This document shows, one piece after another, positions 6,713 through 12,557 of a stretch of 12,557 nucleotides of DNA. The notes beneath the pieces are model-generated. The model saw only the letters and a program-made list of their open reading frames with translations, was not told where the DNA came from and ran no database searches. The DNA is from an uncultured Thermoleophilia bacterium. Lineage in GTDB: Bacteria > Actinomycetota > Thermoleophilia > UBA2241. Location: positions 1-12,557 of the forward strand of contig CAIWHY010000545.1 of NCBI GenBank assembly GCA_903912585.1, written 5' to 3'. Made by a program: the position numbers and the translations under genes. Every line of letters begins with the position of its first letter. Position 1 is the first letter of the stretch.

Positions 6713-8292
6713 TGGCCTGGCGGCGGGACCGGGAACGAGCCGGAGCCGCCGCTCGAACCACTCGAGCGCCGGAACGTGCCGCCGCCGGGGAAACCGCCCA
6801 GGCCGCCGAGACCGCTGCTCCCGCTCGTGCTGGTCGCGGCATTGGAGTACTCCCCGGTCACCACGACCTCACCCGCGGCGAGCCCGCTGGTGATCTGCGT
6901 GTAGGTCGAGGTCGCCATGCCGGTCTGCACCTGCCGATAGGCAGGCACGCCGTTCACCATCACGCGCACGTACGGGACGCTGGACGTCCCCGACACGGCG
7001 CGCGTGGGCACGATGAGCACGTCCGTGCGCTGGGCGAGGATGATCGCGAGCGTCCCGGTCATCCCTGATCTCGCGAGGGACGGCAGCCGGTGAGGCACGA
7101 AGTCGACCGTGTACTCGACCGTGCTCGACGACGAGCCGCCCGACGAGCCGGACGACGCGGGTTGTGAGTCGATGAAGCTGATCGTGCCGGTGAAGGGGTT
7201 GCTCGTATCCCCGTCGATCGTGAGCGCGGCCTTCTGGCCGACCTTCAGGTTCGCGATATCGGCCTGACTCACAAGCGCCTGAGCGATGAGATCGCGTGGC
7301 GCGCCCACGGTGGCGAGTGCGGTGCCGCTGGCGACCTGGTTGCCGAGCGCGACGCGCCAGGAGTAGATGATGCGCCCCTTGGGCACCCACACGAACTGCG
7401 TGGTCGTGATCTGGCCGGTCTGGCTGATCCCTTGGTCGGCCTGCCAGGCCTCGACGGCCGTCTGTGTCGATGTACCGAACGTGCCGTTCACGCTGCCGGT
7501 GTAGTAGCCGCCAGCCTTGAGAGCGCGCTGAAGGGCCATGACGTTGGCGACCTGACTGCCCGACGAGAGGCCGACGGAGAGCGTCTTGTAGAGTGGCGTG
7601 GAGCTCACGAACGCGAAGATGGGCTTGCCGGAGACCTTGAGAAGGCGCTGGAGCGTGTGAGGCGTGGCGCCCGCTGGGAGCGAGATGCGCGTCACGACGC
7701 CGCTCACGCTGGTCGTCGCCGTGGAGCTCCCACTCGTCGACGAGGAGGTGCTGCTTCGAGTGCCGCTGGACGAACCGCCGCCGAAGCCTCCGGACGACGT
7801 CGGCTTCGGAGAAGGCGTGCGGGTCCTCGACGGCGTCGGCTTCGGCGTCGGCGGGGGAGTCGCGGTCGCCGACGGCGACGGCGTCGGCGGGGGCGTACCA
7901 GTGGCGCTCGCCGAAGGCGTGGGCACGGGCGAACCGCTGTCGCTGGTCCTGAGAACGACGTAAGTGGTGGTGCCCGCGCTCGACGTCGAACTGGTCGTGG
8001 TAGTGGAGGCGCCGGTGCCTGTGGTGGAACTGCCGCTCCCAGTCGTGGAACCGCTGCTCGCGGAGGTCCCGCCCAGCGCGATAGTGGTCGTCCCTTGAGC
8101 CGCGGCCAGGGTGAAATCCGCCTGGATCGTCTGGGCGATGGTCCCAGTGGCCGCGGTGGCCGTGAGGTAGCGCACGGCGGGGGTCTTGCCGCGTCCGAAC
8201 CACAGGATGCCGCCGGCCACCGCCGCAGCGACGACGACCAGGAAGACGGCGAGGATCCACCAGCGTCTGCGTGTGTTCACGGCGGCGCTCAC
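6709..8292 (-). CDS. Efflux periplasmic-adaptor-like (HlyD/MacA) protein with peptidoglycan-binding domain
   Basis: A 527-residue protein from GTG 8292, overlapping the preceding stop by 4 bases. A TM anchor lies at about 11-32 (WWILAVFLVVVAAAVAGGIL) after RRR, so it is membrane-tethered and mostly outside. The adaptor-like beginning (LTATAATGTIAQTIQADF, 43-60) is interrupted by a long Ser/Thr/Gly then Pro/Thr-rich stretch (about 75-195, with PPPTP repeats at 134-150). A peptidoglycan-binding domain (PG_binding_1-like) covers about 245-300 (MALQRALKAGGYYTGSVNGT, then TAVEAWQADQGI). The adaptor resumes with GNQVASGTALATVG (317-330), LVSQADIANLKVGQKAALTI and TGTISFIDSQP, a beta-barrel, and the membrane-proximal VLIVPTRAVSG and ITSGLAAGEVVVTGEYS. 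The tail is Gly/Ser/Pro-rich. It probably links the permease to the cell wall or guides exported substrate. The repeat-rich parts are low complexity and may vary between strains. Confidence 0.88.
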   Translation of the reverse strand: MSAAVNTRRRWWILAVFLVVVAAAVAGGILWFGRGKTPAVRYLTATAATGTIAQTIQADFTLAAAQGTTTIALGGTSASSGSTTGSGSSTTGTGASTTTTSSTSSAGTTTYVVLRTSDSGSPVPTPSASATGTPPPTPSPSATATPPPTPKPTPSRTRTPSPKPTSSGGFGGGSSSGTRSSTSSSTSGSSTATTSVSGVVTRISLPAGATPHTLQRLLKVSGKPIFAFVSSTPLYKTLSVGLSSGSQVANVMALQRALKAGGYYTGSVNGTFGTSTQTAVEAWQADQGISQTGQITTTQFVWVPKGRIIYSWRVALGNQVASGTALATVGAPRDLIAQALVSQADIANLKVGQKAALTIDGDTSNPFTGTISFIDSQPASSGSSGGSSSSTVEYTVDFVPHRLPSLARSGMTGTLAIILAQRTDVLIVPTRAVSGTSSVPYVRVMVNGVPAYRQVQTGMATSTYTQITSGLAAGEVVVTGEYSNAATSTSGSSGLGGLGGFPGGGTFRRSSGSSGGSGSFPVPPPGQ

Positions 8293-9227
8293 TGGAAGCT
8301 TCCGCCGGACTGGCCCTGCCCGGGGGGGGAACTGCCGCCTCCGCGGAAAGACCCGCCACGCGGGAACGACCGCGTCCAGACGATGTTCTCGCCGACGCTG
8401 AGTCCGGAGACGACCTCCGACTGCGCGCCCGCCTGCTTGCCGATCACGACCGAGCGCGTGCTCGTCTTGCCGGCCGACAGCACTTCGACCGTGGCGGAGC
8501 TGCCGCTCCCCTTGATCGCCGCCGTCGGGATCACGACGACGTTGGTGGCGAGCACCTGCGTCTGGATGCTCGCGAAGCCGACGGACTTCGCGCCGGCGGT
8601 CGTCGGCAGCTTCTTGACCGCGATCGTCGCGGCCGCGGACCCGTCGGCGTTGAGCCTGACGGCCGACACCGTCCCCGGCGTGCCGCGACCGCGGAGGGTG
8701 CCGCCGCCGAAACCGCCTTGGCCGCCCTGCGGGAAGGGGGCGCCGCTCTGGCCGCCCTGCGGGAAGGGGGCGCCGCTCTGGCCGCCCTGCGGGAAGGGCG
8801 CGCCGCTCTGGCCGTCCTGCGGGAAGGGCGCCCCGCTCTGGCCGCCCTGCGGGAAGGGCGCCCCGCTCTGGCCACCTTGCGCGCCGGTGGGTGGCGTGAA
8901 GAAGACCAGAGTCGCCGTCTGCCCGGCGGCGACTGTGGAGGCAAACTGCTTGGGCACCGTGGCGACCACGGTCGTCTTGCCCTTGGACACGACGAGCTTG
9001 ACGCTCCCCATGGCCGTCTGCACGAGGTCGCCACGCTGCACGGTCGTGAGGACCTGCATCGACCCGGCGACGCCCTGGCCGGTCGTGGCGGGGGTGCCGC
9101 CGGAGCTCCCGCAGCCGGCGGCGAGTGCGGCGAGGAGCGCCAGAGCCGCCAAGGCAAGAGCGATCGGGATGCCGTGTCGCCGCGCGGGGCGGTGAAGCCC
9201 CGCGAGTCGCCGGTCGAATGCATTCAT
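8289..9227 (-). CDS. Lipoprotein adaptor-like protein with decapeptide repeats
   Basis: A 312-residue protein from ATG 9227, overlapping the ATPase stop by 4 bases (ATGA). The signal peptide is basic up to about residue 18, then hydrophobic (ALALAALALLAALAAGC), with a lipobox ending at Cys39, so a membrane lipoprotein is predicted. A short adaptor-like N-terminal part (MQVLTTVQRGDLVQTAMGSV, 57-76) is followed by five copies of the decapeptide GGQSGAPFPQ (118-167; one copy has D for G) and a Gly-rich end (GGFGGGTLRGRG). The C-terminal half (VSAVRLNADGSAAATIAVKK; VVVIPTAAIKG at 230-240; GLSVGENIVW at 275-284) resembles the beta-barrel and membrane-proximal domains of MacA/HlyD adaptors, but the long alpha-hairpin is missing. 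It is therefore an adaptor reduced in form, with the repeat in place of the hairpin. It is one of two adaptors in this operon. How it works beside the larger one is inference only. Confidence 0.85.
   Translation of the reverse strand: MNAFDRRLAGLHRPARRHGIPIALALAALALLAALAAGCGSSGGTPATTGQGVAGSMQVLTTVQRGDLVQTAMGSVKLVVSKGKTTVVATVPKQFASTVAAGQTATLVFFTPPTGAQGGQSGAPFPQGGQSGAPFPQDGQSGAPFPQGGQSGAPFPQGGQSGAPFPQGGQGGFGGGTLRGRGTPGTVSAVRLNADGSAAATIAVKKLPTTAGAKSVGFASIQTQVLATNVVVIPTAAIKGSGSSATVEVLSAGKTSTRSVVIGKQAGAQSEVVSGLSVGENIVWTRSFPRGGSFRGGGSSPPGQGQSGGSFQ
8721..8870. repeat. Five tandem copies of a 30-bp in-frame repeat
   Basis: Copies begin at 8721, 8751, 8781, 8811 and 8841, with a decayed partial copy at 8871-8880. 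They differ by only a few bases (for example GGGGGCGCC versus GGGCGCGCC or GGGCGCCCC, and one GCCGTCC). Each encodes GGQSGAPFPQ on the minus strand. The near identity at DNA level suggests recent expansion by slippage or unequal recombination. Confidence 0.95.
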
Positions 9228-9928
9228 GAGTGTGCCTCCGCGGAGTCGTGGTCGTGCAGTCTGCCGCCTACGAGCACGAGCCGCCGGTCGGCGTGCTCGG
9301 CGACGTCTTCTTCGTGGGTGATCATGAAGATGGTGCGGCCCTCGGCGTGGAGCCGGTCGAGGATGTCGAGTACCTCTTGCGTCGCCGCGAGGTCGAGATT
9401 GCCGGTCGGCTCGTCGACGAGCAGCACCTCTGGATCACCGACCAGGGCACGGGCGATCGCCACGCGCTGCATCTGGCCGCCGGACAGCTCGCCGGGGTCG
9501 TGGTCGGCGCGGTCGGCAAGCCCTACCGCGTCGAGCGCCGCCTCGGCGCGCCGCAAGCGCTCGGCGCGTCGCACGCCCCGGTAGACGAGCGGCGTGGCCA
9601 CGTTCTCCAGCGCGCTCGTGCGCGGCAGCAGGTTGTGGAGCTGGAAGACGAAGCCCAGAAGACGGTTGCGCAGTTGGGCCCTGCCGGTGTCGTCAAGGCC
9701 GGACACGTCGTGGCCGGCGAGCACGTACGTGCCGGCGTCGGCGCTGTCCAGCAGGCCGAGCACGTTTAGCAGGGTCGACTTGCCCGAGCCGGAACGCCCC
9801 GTGCACGCGACCCATTCACCACGCCGCACCTGGAGGTCGAGGTCGATGAGAACAGGCACGGCGAAATCGCCGCGGCGGTACGTCCGCACGATGCCGCGCG
9901 CTTCGAGGACGAGGTCGCCGGCGGTCAC
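9224..9928 (-). CDS. ABC transporter ATP-binding protein (MacB/LolD-type)
   Basis: A 234-residue ATPase from GTG 9928. Longer in-frame reading upstream has no usable start for a long distance and looks non-coding. Motifs: Walker A GRSGSGKST (44-52), Q-loop FVFQLHNLLP with Gln96, ABC signature LSGGQMQR (148-155), Walker B VLLVDEP with Asp172 and Glu173, D-loop GNLD (177-180) and switch His205 (MITHEED). The LLP after the Q-loop and the EPTGNLD context are characteristic of the LolD/MacB-type exporter ATPase family. It hydrolyses ATP to drive the permease encoded at 6712-5519. First gene of the operon, joined to the lipoprotein adaptor by an ATGA overlap. A start with no clear Shine-Dalgarno is the one weak point. 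Confidence 0.93.
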   Translation of the reverse strand: MTAGDLVLEARGIVRTYRRGDFAVPVLIDLDLQVRRGEWVACTGRSGSGKSTLLNVLGLLDSADAGTYVLAGHDVSGLDDTGRAQLRNRLLGFVFQLHNLLPRTSALENVATPLVYRGVRRAERLRRAEAALDAVGLADRADHDPGELSGGQMQRVAIARALVGDPEVLLVDEPTGNLDLAATQEVLDILDRLHAEGRTIFMITHEEDVAEHADRRLVLVGGRLHDHDSAEAHS

Positions 9929-10039
9929 AGGGCGGCCCCGGAGGCCGGCGACAAGCGAGCCGCGCCGCCCGGGCAGGCTCTCGCGCGCGCCATCTCGGTC
10001 GGGTCCGTCACGATGAGTCTCCAGCGGGTCGTCGGCATG

Positions 10040-10059
10040 GTCCGGCCGGAAGGCCGGAC
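10040..10059. other. 8-bp hairpin upstream of the export operon
   Basis: GTCCGGCC (10040-10047) and GGCCGGAC (10052-10059) are perfect complements around a GGAA loop. The hairpin lies in the 206-base gap between the membrane-protein stop (10135) and the ATPase start (9928). It could terminate the upstream gene or be an operator or leader structure of the export operon. No T-run follows on the minus strand. I could not assign a convincing -35/-10 pair in this gap. Confidence 0.4.
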
Positions 10060-10134
10060 GTATGGACGATGCTACGCGCCGCACCTGAGAACTAGCTGTG
10101 AAAGAGGGAGCGGCCGGCGGCGGCTTTGACGGAG

Positions 10135-10992
10135 CTAGTGGCCCGGCTTCCGGTCGCGCGTCCCAACAGGTTCGCCCTCCGCGGCCGGCGCGCCCTCCGC
10201 ACCCGTCTCGACCGGCGGCATCTGCGGATCCACGCTGGGCATGTGCGGCCTTCCGGCGATGAGGTCGAAGAACGCTTCTCGCCAGGCGCGCCACGTGGCG
10301 TTGGTGCGGTCCTCGCGACGCTGTGCCTTGGCGAGCTTCTTCGGCTTGCCGACGTAGCGCTTGTGCGCCCACGGCGACCCCGGCCGCGCGATGCGGATCG
10401 CCCCGACGGTGCCGAGCAACGGGATGAAGAGCCCGAAGAACCCCGTCCACAACTTGCCCTTGACGAGGCAGACCACCGCGAAGCAGGCGTCGACGACGAT
10501 GGAGACGGCGATGACGGCGGCGGCCTGGGCGCCGGTCAGGCTCGCCGTCGAAAGGTTGCCCAAGGGATAGATGCCGAGGACGAGGAGCATCCCGGCGCAG
10601 ACCGCGACGATGACGGCATCCACGGAGAGGCGCCCCTCTGTAGTCCAGTAGACGTCCTGAAGGCGCAGGATCAGCGCGAACTCGTCGAGCGTGAGCGCGA
10701 CGCCGGCGCCGAACACGAGCGCCGCGAGCTGCAGGTAGAGCCCCTGCGGCAGCGCGGCGATGAGCGTGATCCCGGCGACGACCATGAGAACGACGCCGAT
10801 CACCATGTGGTGCACGTGCAGGCCGCCCGCGGACTCGATGTCGTGGAACCACCACTTCACCTTGGCGCGGATGAGCCTCGTGTTGATGCGCACGCCGAGG
10901 AACGTCACGAGCAAGCCGATGGTGAAGGCCGCCATGGCCGCACGGCTCTCGCCGAGCAGCGCCTCGCCGATCGCCTGCGTTGCGACTGTCAA
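10135..10992 (-). CDS. Polytopic membrane protein, actinobacterial type, unknown function
   Basis: A 285-residue protein. TTG 10992 is preferred because AAGGGAG lies four bases upstream; GTG 10995 directly before it is almost against the ribosome site. The same frame stays open far upstream, antisense to the next two genes, which is an artefact. About six TM segments are visible: 17-34, 62-80, 85-109, 124-144, 156-177 and 181-200. Conserved-looking polar features are HVHH at 59-62 at the start of TM2, TLDEFALILRLQDVYW (101-116) after TM3, and VD at the starts of TM4 and within TM5. The C-terminus (about 205-285) is cytoplasmic, first basic then Pro/Glu-rich. I recall similar uncharacterised proteins in actinobacteria, but no function. 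The His and Asp/Glu residues in and near membrane segments could bind metal, which is inference. It is divergent from the YbjQ gene. Confidence 0.8.
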   Translation of the reverse strand: MTVATQAIGEALLGESRAAMAAFTIGLLVTFLGVRINTRLIRAKVKWWFHDIESAGGLHVHHMVIGVVLMVVAGITLIAALPQGLYLQLAALVFGAGVALTLDEFALILRLQDVYWTTEGRLSVDAVIVAVCAGMLLVLGIYPLGNLSTASLTGAQAAAVIAVSIVVDACFAVVCLVKGKLWTGFFGLFIPLLGTVGAIRIARPGSPWAHKRYVGKPKKLAKAQRREDRTNATWRAWREAFFDLIAGRPHMPSVDPQMPPVETGAEGAPAAEGEPVGTRDRKPGH

Positions 10993-11045
10993 CACTCTCC
11001 CTTCTCGCACCACCGGGCGGGAGTGACCCACGTCCCGTTCCACGA

Positions 11046-11051
11046 AGTGTA
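11046..11051 (-). promoter_or_regulatory. Possible -10 element for the polytopic membrane-protein gene
   Basis: The minus strand reads TACACT, a fair -10 hexamer about 55 bases before the TTG 10992 start. No good -35 element is seen at the right distance. Confidence 0.3.
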
Positions 11052-11077
11052 CCGCCGAAGGCGATTCTTGAGCCCTC

Positions 11078-11106
11078 TTGACCCGGCGACTACTCGGGGA
11101 TAGGAC
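11078..11106 (+). promoter_or_regulatory. Sigma-70-type promoter for the YbjQ gene
   Basis: TTGACC (11078-11083) is followed after exactly 17 bases by TAGGAC (11101-11106), about 43 bases before the ATG at 11149. The -35 is close to consensus and the -10 is weaker, as is usual in GC-rich actinobacterial promoters. It fits the housekeeping sigma factor encoded in this window. It might also serve cbbM by readthrough. Confidence 0.55.
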
Positions 11107-11148
11107 GCCCTTGCCGTCGATGCCACGCCGAGGGAGGAGAACACCGAG

Positions 11149-11502
11149 ATGAGTACGAGCATGCTCGACCAGCCCTACGCCATCCCCGTCGCCACGTCGC
11201 CCGACATCGCGGGGTACCGGACCGCGCGCTACATCGGGCCGGCCTTCGGCGTCATCGCCCGCTCGATGGGGTTCGCGCGCGGGCTCACAGGCTCGATCCG
11301 CTCCCTCAAGAAGGGTGAGGTGCCCGAGTTCACCGTCACCGTGGAGGAGGCGCGGCACATGGCCGTCGTGCGCCTCGTGGAGCACGCGCAGGCGATGGGC
11401 GCCAACGCGGTCGTCAGCATGAGGTTCGACTCCACCGAGATGGGCGAGGGCGGCCTCGCCGAGATCGTCGCCTACGGTACGGCGGTCGTCGTCGAAGTCT
11501 GA
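11149..11502 (+). CDS. YbjQ/UPF0145 family protein
   Basis: A 117-residue protein from ATG 11149 behind a strong GGGAGGAG site. It has the UPF0145/YbjQ (DUF74) signature: YRTARYIGPAFGVIARSM (23-40), then GEVPEFTVTVEEARHMAVVR, the helix VEHAQAMGANAVVSMRFD (77-94) and the closing strand EIVAYGTAVVVE. Known YbjQ structures are pentamers of a small alpha/beta fold. The old heavy-metal-binding label is not supported by conserved Cys or His residues here. Size is typical for the family (about 105-120). It lies 210 bases upstream of cbbM on the same strand. The biochemical role of the family is unknown, so the link to RuBisCO is positional only. Confidence 0.9.
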   Translation: MSTSMLDQPYAIPVATSPDIAGYRTARYIGPAFGVIARSMGFARGLTGSIRSLKKGEVPEFTVTVEEARHMAVVRLVEHAQAMGANAVVSMRFDSTEMGEGGLAEIVAYGTAVVVEV

Positions 11503-11522
11503 CGGGGCGGCACAGGGCGGGA

Positions 11523-11582
11523 GCCGGCGCACGCCGGTAGGGCGAGCGCGAGGCGGCCGCGCGGCGGCGGTGCAGCGCGGCC
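11523..11582 (+). terminator. Two hairpins between the YbjQ gene and cbbM
   Basis: A short dyad CCGGC/GCCGG lies at about 11524-11536. A perfect 8-bp stem pairs GGCCGCGC (11555-11562) with GCGCGGCC (11575-11582). The second is followed by AGACGTTT, a minimal T-run. They may separate the YbjQ transcript from cbbM. The rest of 11503-11712 shows no clear promoter or CbbR-type operator that I can defend. Confidence 0.35.
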
Positions 11583-11701
11583 AGACGTTTGCGGTGCGCG
11601 GGCGCGCGGGCACATTCCGGGCGCGCTCCGCGCGAGTCGCTGCACACGTGACGCTCGCGCTCGGGGCGCCTGCAACGCCGTCAACGCACTCCGCTTCACG
11701 G

Positions 11702-11708
11702 GGAGGAG
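11702..11708 (+). promoter_or_regulatory. Shine-Dalgarno that fixes the GTG start of cbbM
   Basis: GGAGGAG lies 4 bases before GTG 11713. Translation from this GTG gives the family N-terminus MDQS directly, which settles the start. Confidence 0.75.
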
Positions 11709-11712
11709 ACAC

Positions 11713-12557
11713 GTGGACCAATCTGACCGCTACGCCGATCTGAGCCTCAGGGAGGCCGACCTCATCGCAGGCGGCCAGCACGTCCTGTGCGCCTACATCA
11801 TGAAGCCCAAGGCCGGGCACGGCTTTGTGGCCACGGCGGCGCACTTCGCCGCCGAGTCCTCCACCGGCACCAACGTCGAGGTCTCGACGACAGACGACTT
11901 CACGCGCTCGGTGGACGCCATCGTCTACGAGGCCGACGAAGCCACCGAGCTGGTCAAGATCGCCTACCCGCTCGAGCTCTTCGACCGCAACATCACGGAT
12001 GGCAAGGCGATGATCGTCTCGTTCCTGACCCTGGCGATCGGCAACAACCAGGGCATGGGCGACGTCGAGTACGCCAAGATGCACGACTTCTACGTCCCGC
12101 CGGCATACCTCGAGCTGTTCGACGGGCCGCGCCGCAACATCGCCGACTTCTGGCGCGTTCTCGGCCGGCCGGCCGAGAACGGAGGCATGATCGTCGGCAC
12201 GATCATCAAGCCCAAGCTCGGCCTGCGGCCGGGGCTCTTCGCCGAGGCCTGCCACCAGTTCTGGCTCGGCGGCGACTTCGTCAAGAACGACGAGCCGCAG
12301 GGCAACCAGGTCTTCTCACCCTACGTGGAGACGATGCGGCTCGTCGCCGACGCGATGCGCCGCGCCCAGGAGCAGACCGGCGCCGCCAAGCTCTTTTCGG
12401 CCAACATCACCGCGGACGACCCGCTGGAGATGATCGCCCGCGGCGAGGCCGTGCTGGAGGCGTTCGCCGGCGACGAGGACCACGTCGCCTTTCTCGTCGA
12501 CGGCTACGTCGCCGGGCCGGCGGCGGTCACGACCTGCCGGCGCCGCTTCCCGGACAC
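11713..12557 (+). CDS. cbbM: Form II ribulose-1,5-bisphosphate carboxylase/oxygenase (RuBisCO), 3' partial
   Basis: From GTG 11713 the frame stays open to the window end, giving 281 full residues of about 460. It carries out carboxylation of ribulose bisphosphate, the CO2-fixing step of the Calvin cycle, as a homodimer or homo-oligomer without small subunits. The opening MDQSDRYADL and the colinear numbering match Rhodospirillum rubrum CbbM as I recall it. The catalytic residues fall at their R. rubrum positions: Glu48 (HFAAESSTGTN), Asn111 (GNNQGMGDVEY), Lys166 (GTIIKPKLG), and Lys191, Asp193 and Glu194 (GGDFVKNDEPQGNQ), with Lys191 the CO2-carbamylated magnesium ligand. His287, Arg288, His321, Lys329 and Ser368 would lie past the cut. 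No gap or frameshift is seen. It is not a form IV RuBisCO-like protein, because the active-site residues present are intact, and not form I, because the sequence is clearly form II. An antisense open frame covering its 5' half is a GC artefact. Confidence 0.97.
   Translation, partial: MDQSDRYADLSLREADLIAGGQHVLCAYIMKPKAGHGFVATAAHFAAESSTGTNVEVSTTDDFTRSVDAIVYEADEATELVKIAYPLELFDRNITDGKAMIVSFLTLAIGNNQGMGDVEYAKMHDFYVPPAYLELFDGPRRNIADFWRVLGRPAENGGMIVGTIIKPKLGLRPGLFAEACHQFWLGGDFVKNDEPQGNQVFSPYVETMRLVADAMRRAQEQTGAAKLFSANITADDPLEMIARGEAVLEAFAGDEDHVAFLVDGYVAGPAAVTTCRRRFPD

Noticed and set aside
8721..8880. CRISPR-like array of 30-bp repeats
   Set aside because: The copies are directly adjacent with no spacers and encode an in-frame decapeptide repeat. 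There are no cas genes.
7432..9195. 587-codon plus-strand frame
   Set aside because: It is antisense to two adaptors with signal or anchor segments and recognisable domains. Its translation is low complexity and matches nothing I know.
9929..10855. N-terminal extension of the ATPase frame
   Set aside because: It runs out of frame through the membrane-protein gene and the gap, is Arg-rich, and has no ATG, GTG or TTG near the ATPase domain except GTG 9928.
11503..11712. CbbR (LysR-type) operator upstream of cbbM
   Set aside because: No T-N11-A element with a convincing inverted repeat could be defended in this very GC-rich stretch, and no cbbR gene is in the window.
10135..12255. A single 706-codon minus-strand open frame
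   Set aside because: Only the part below 10992 has membrane-protein character. The rest is antisense to the YbjQ gene and cbbM, both of which have clear family matches and ribosome sites. Long antisense frames are expected at this GC content.

Overview
The window is GC-rich (third codon positions almost all G or C) and looks like the chromosome of an actinobacterium, more probably a deep lineage such as Thermoleophilia than a classical Streptomyces or Mycobacterium type. This is inferred from a TIGR03086/maleylpyruvate-isomerase-like protein (a largely actinobacterial, mycothiol-linked family), a polytopic membrane protein of a type I associate with actinobacteria, frequent GTG/TTG starts, and MacB-type export genes carrying Ser/Thr/Pro-rich and peptidoglycan-binding parts. 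No rRNA, tRNA, insertion sequence, phage gene or CRISPR array was found. Thirteen protein genes are supported, and two of them run off the window ends.

Layout. Bases 1-1339 (+ strand): the 3' part of a membrane-anchored diheme c-type cytochrome, then a TIGR03086/DinB-like protein. A perfect 16-bp inverted repeat (1439-1475) separates these from a long minus-strand block. Read in the direction of transcription, the right half of that block is a polytopic membrane protein (10992-10135), then a four-gene export operon (9928-5519): ABC ATPase, lipoprotein adaptor with a 30-bp tandem repeat, large adaptor with a peptidoglycan-binding domain, and MacB/FtsX-type permease. All three junctions of the operon overlap by exactly 4 bases. 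Next comes a small three-TM protein (5237-4899), the principal sigma factor (4626-3511, with an extended -10 promoter at 4787-4795), a B12-binding radical SAM protein (3352-1952) and an ABM-fold protein (1809-1510). Bases 11149-12557 (+ strand): a YbjQ/UPF0145 protein, then the 5' two-thirds of a form II RuBisCO (cbbM) that starts at GTG 11713 and is cut by the window end.

How the genes work together. The ATPase, two adaptors and permease almost certainly form one MacB-like ABC export machine, translated in a coupled way. Its unusual points are two adaptors of different type, no outer-membrane TolC partner in the window, and long low-complexity segments suited to a thick cell wall. The form II RuBisCO, with every catalytic residue encoded before the cut present, implies CO2 fixation or ribulose-bisphosphate salvage. 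It is the most surprising gene here because close form II enzymes are best known from Proteobacteria. The sigma factor is housekeeping. I see no clearly new multi-gene system; the most unusual items are the dual-adaptor operon and the form II RuBisCO in an actinobacterial setting. No gene-free stretch exceeds 300 bases. The longest are 5238-5518 (a hairpin and a G-quadruplex-type motif), 4627-4898 (sigA promoter and leader), 11503-11712 (RuBisCO upstream region) and 9929-10134 (upstream of the export operon).
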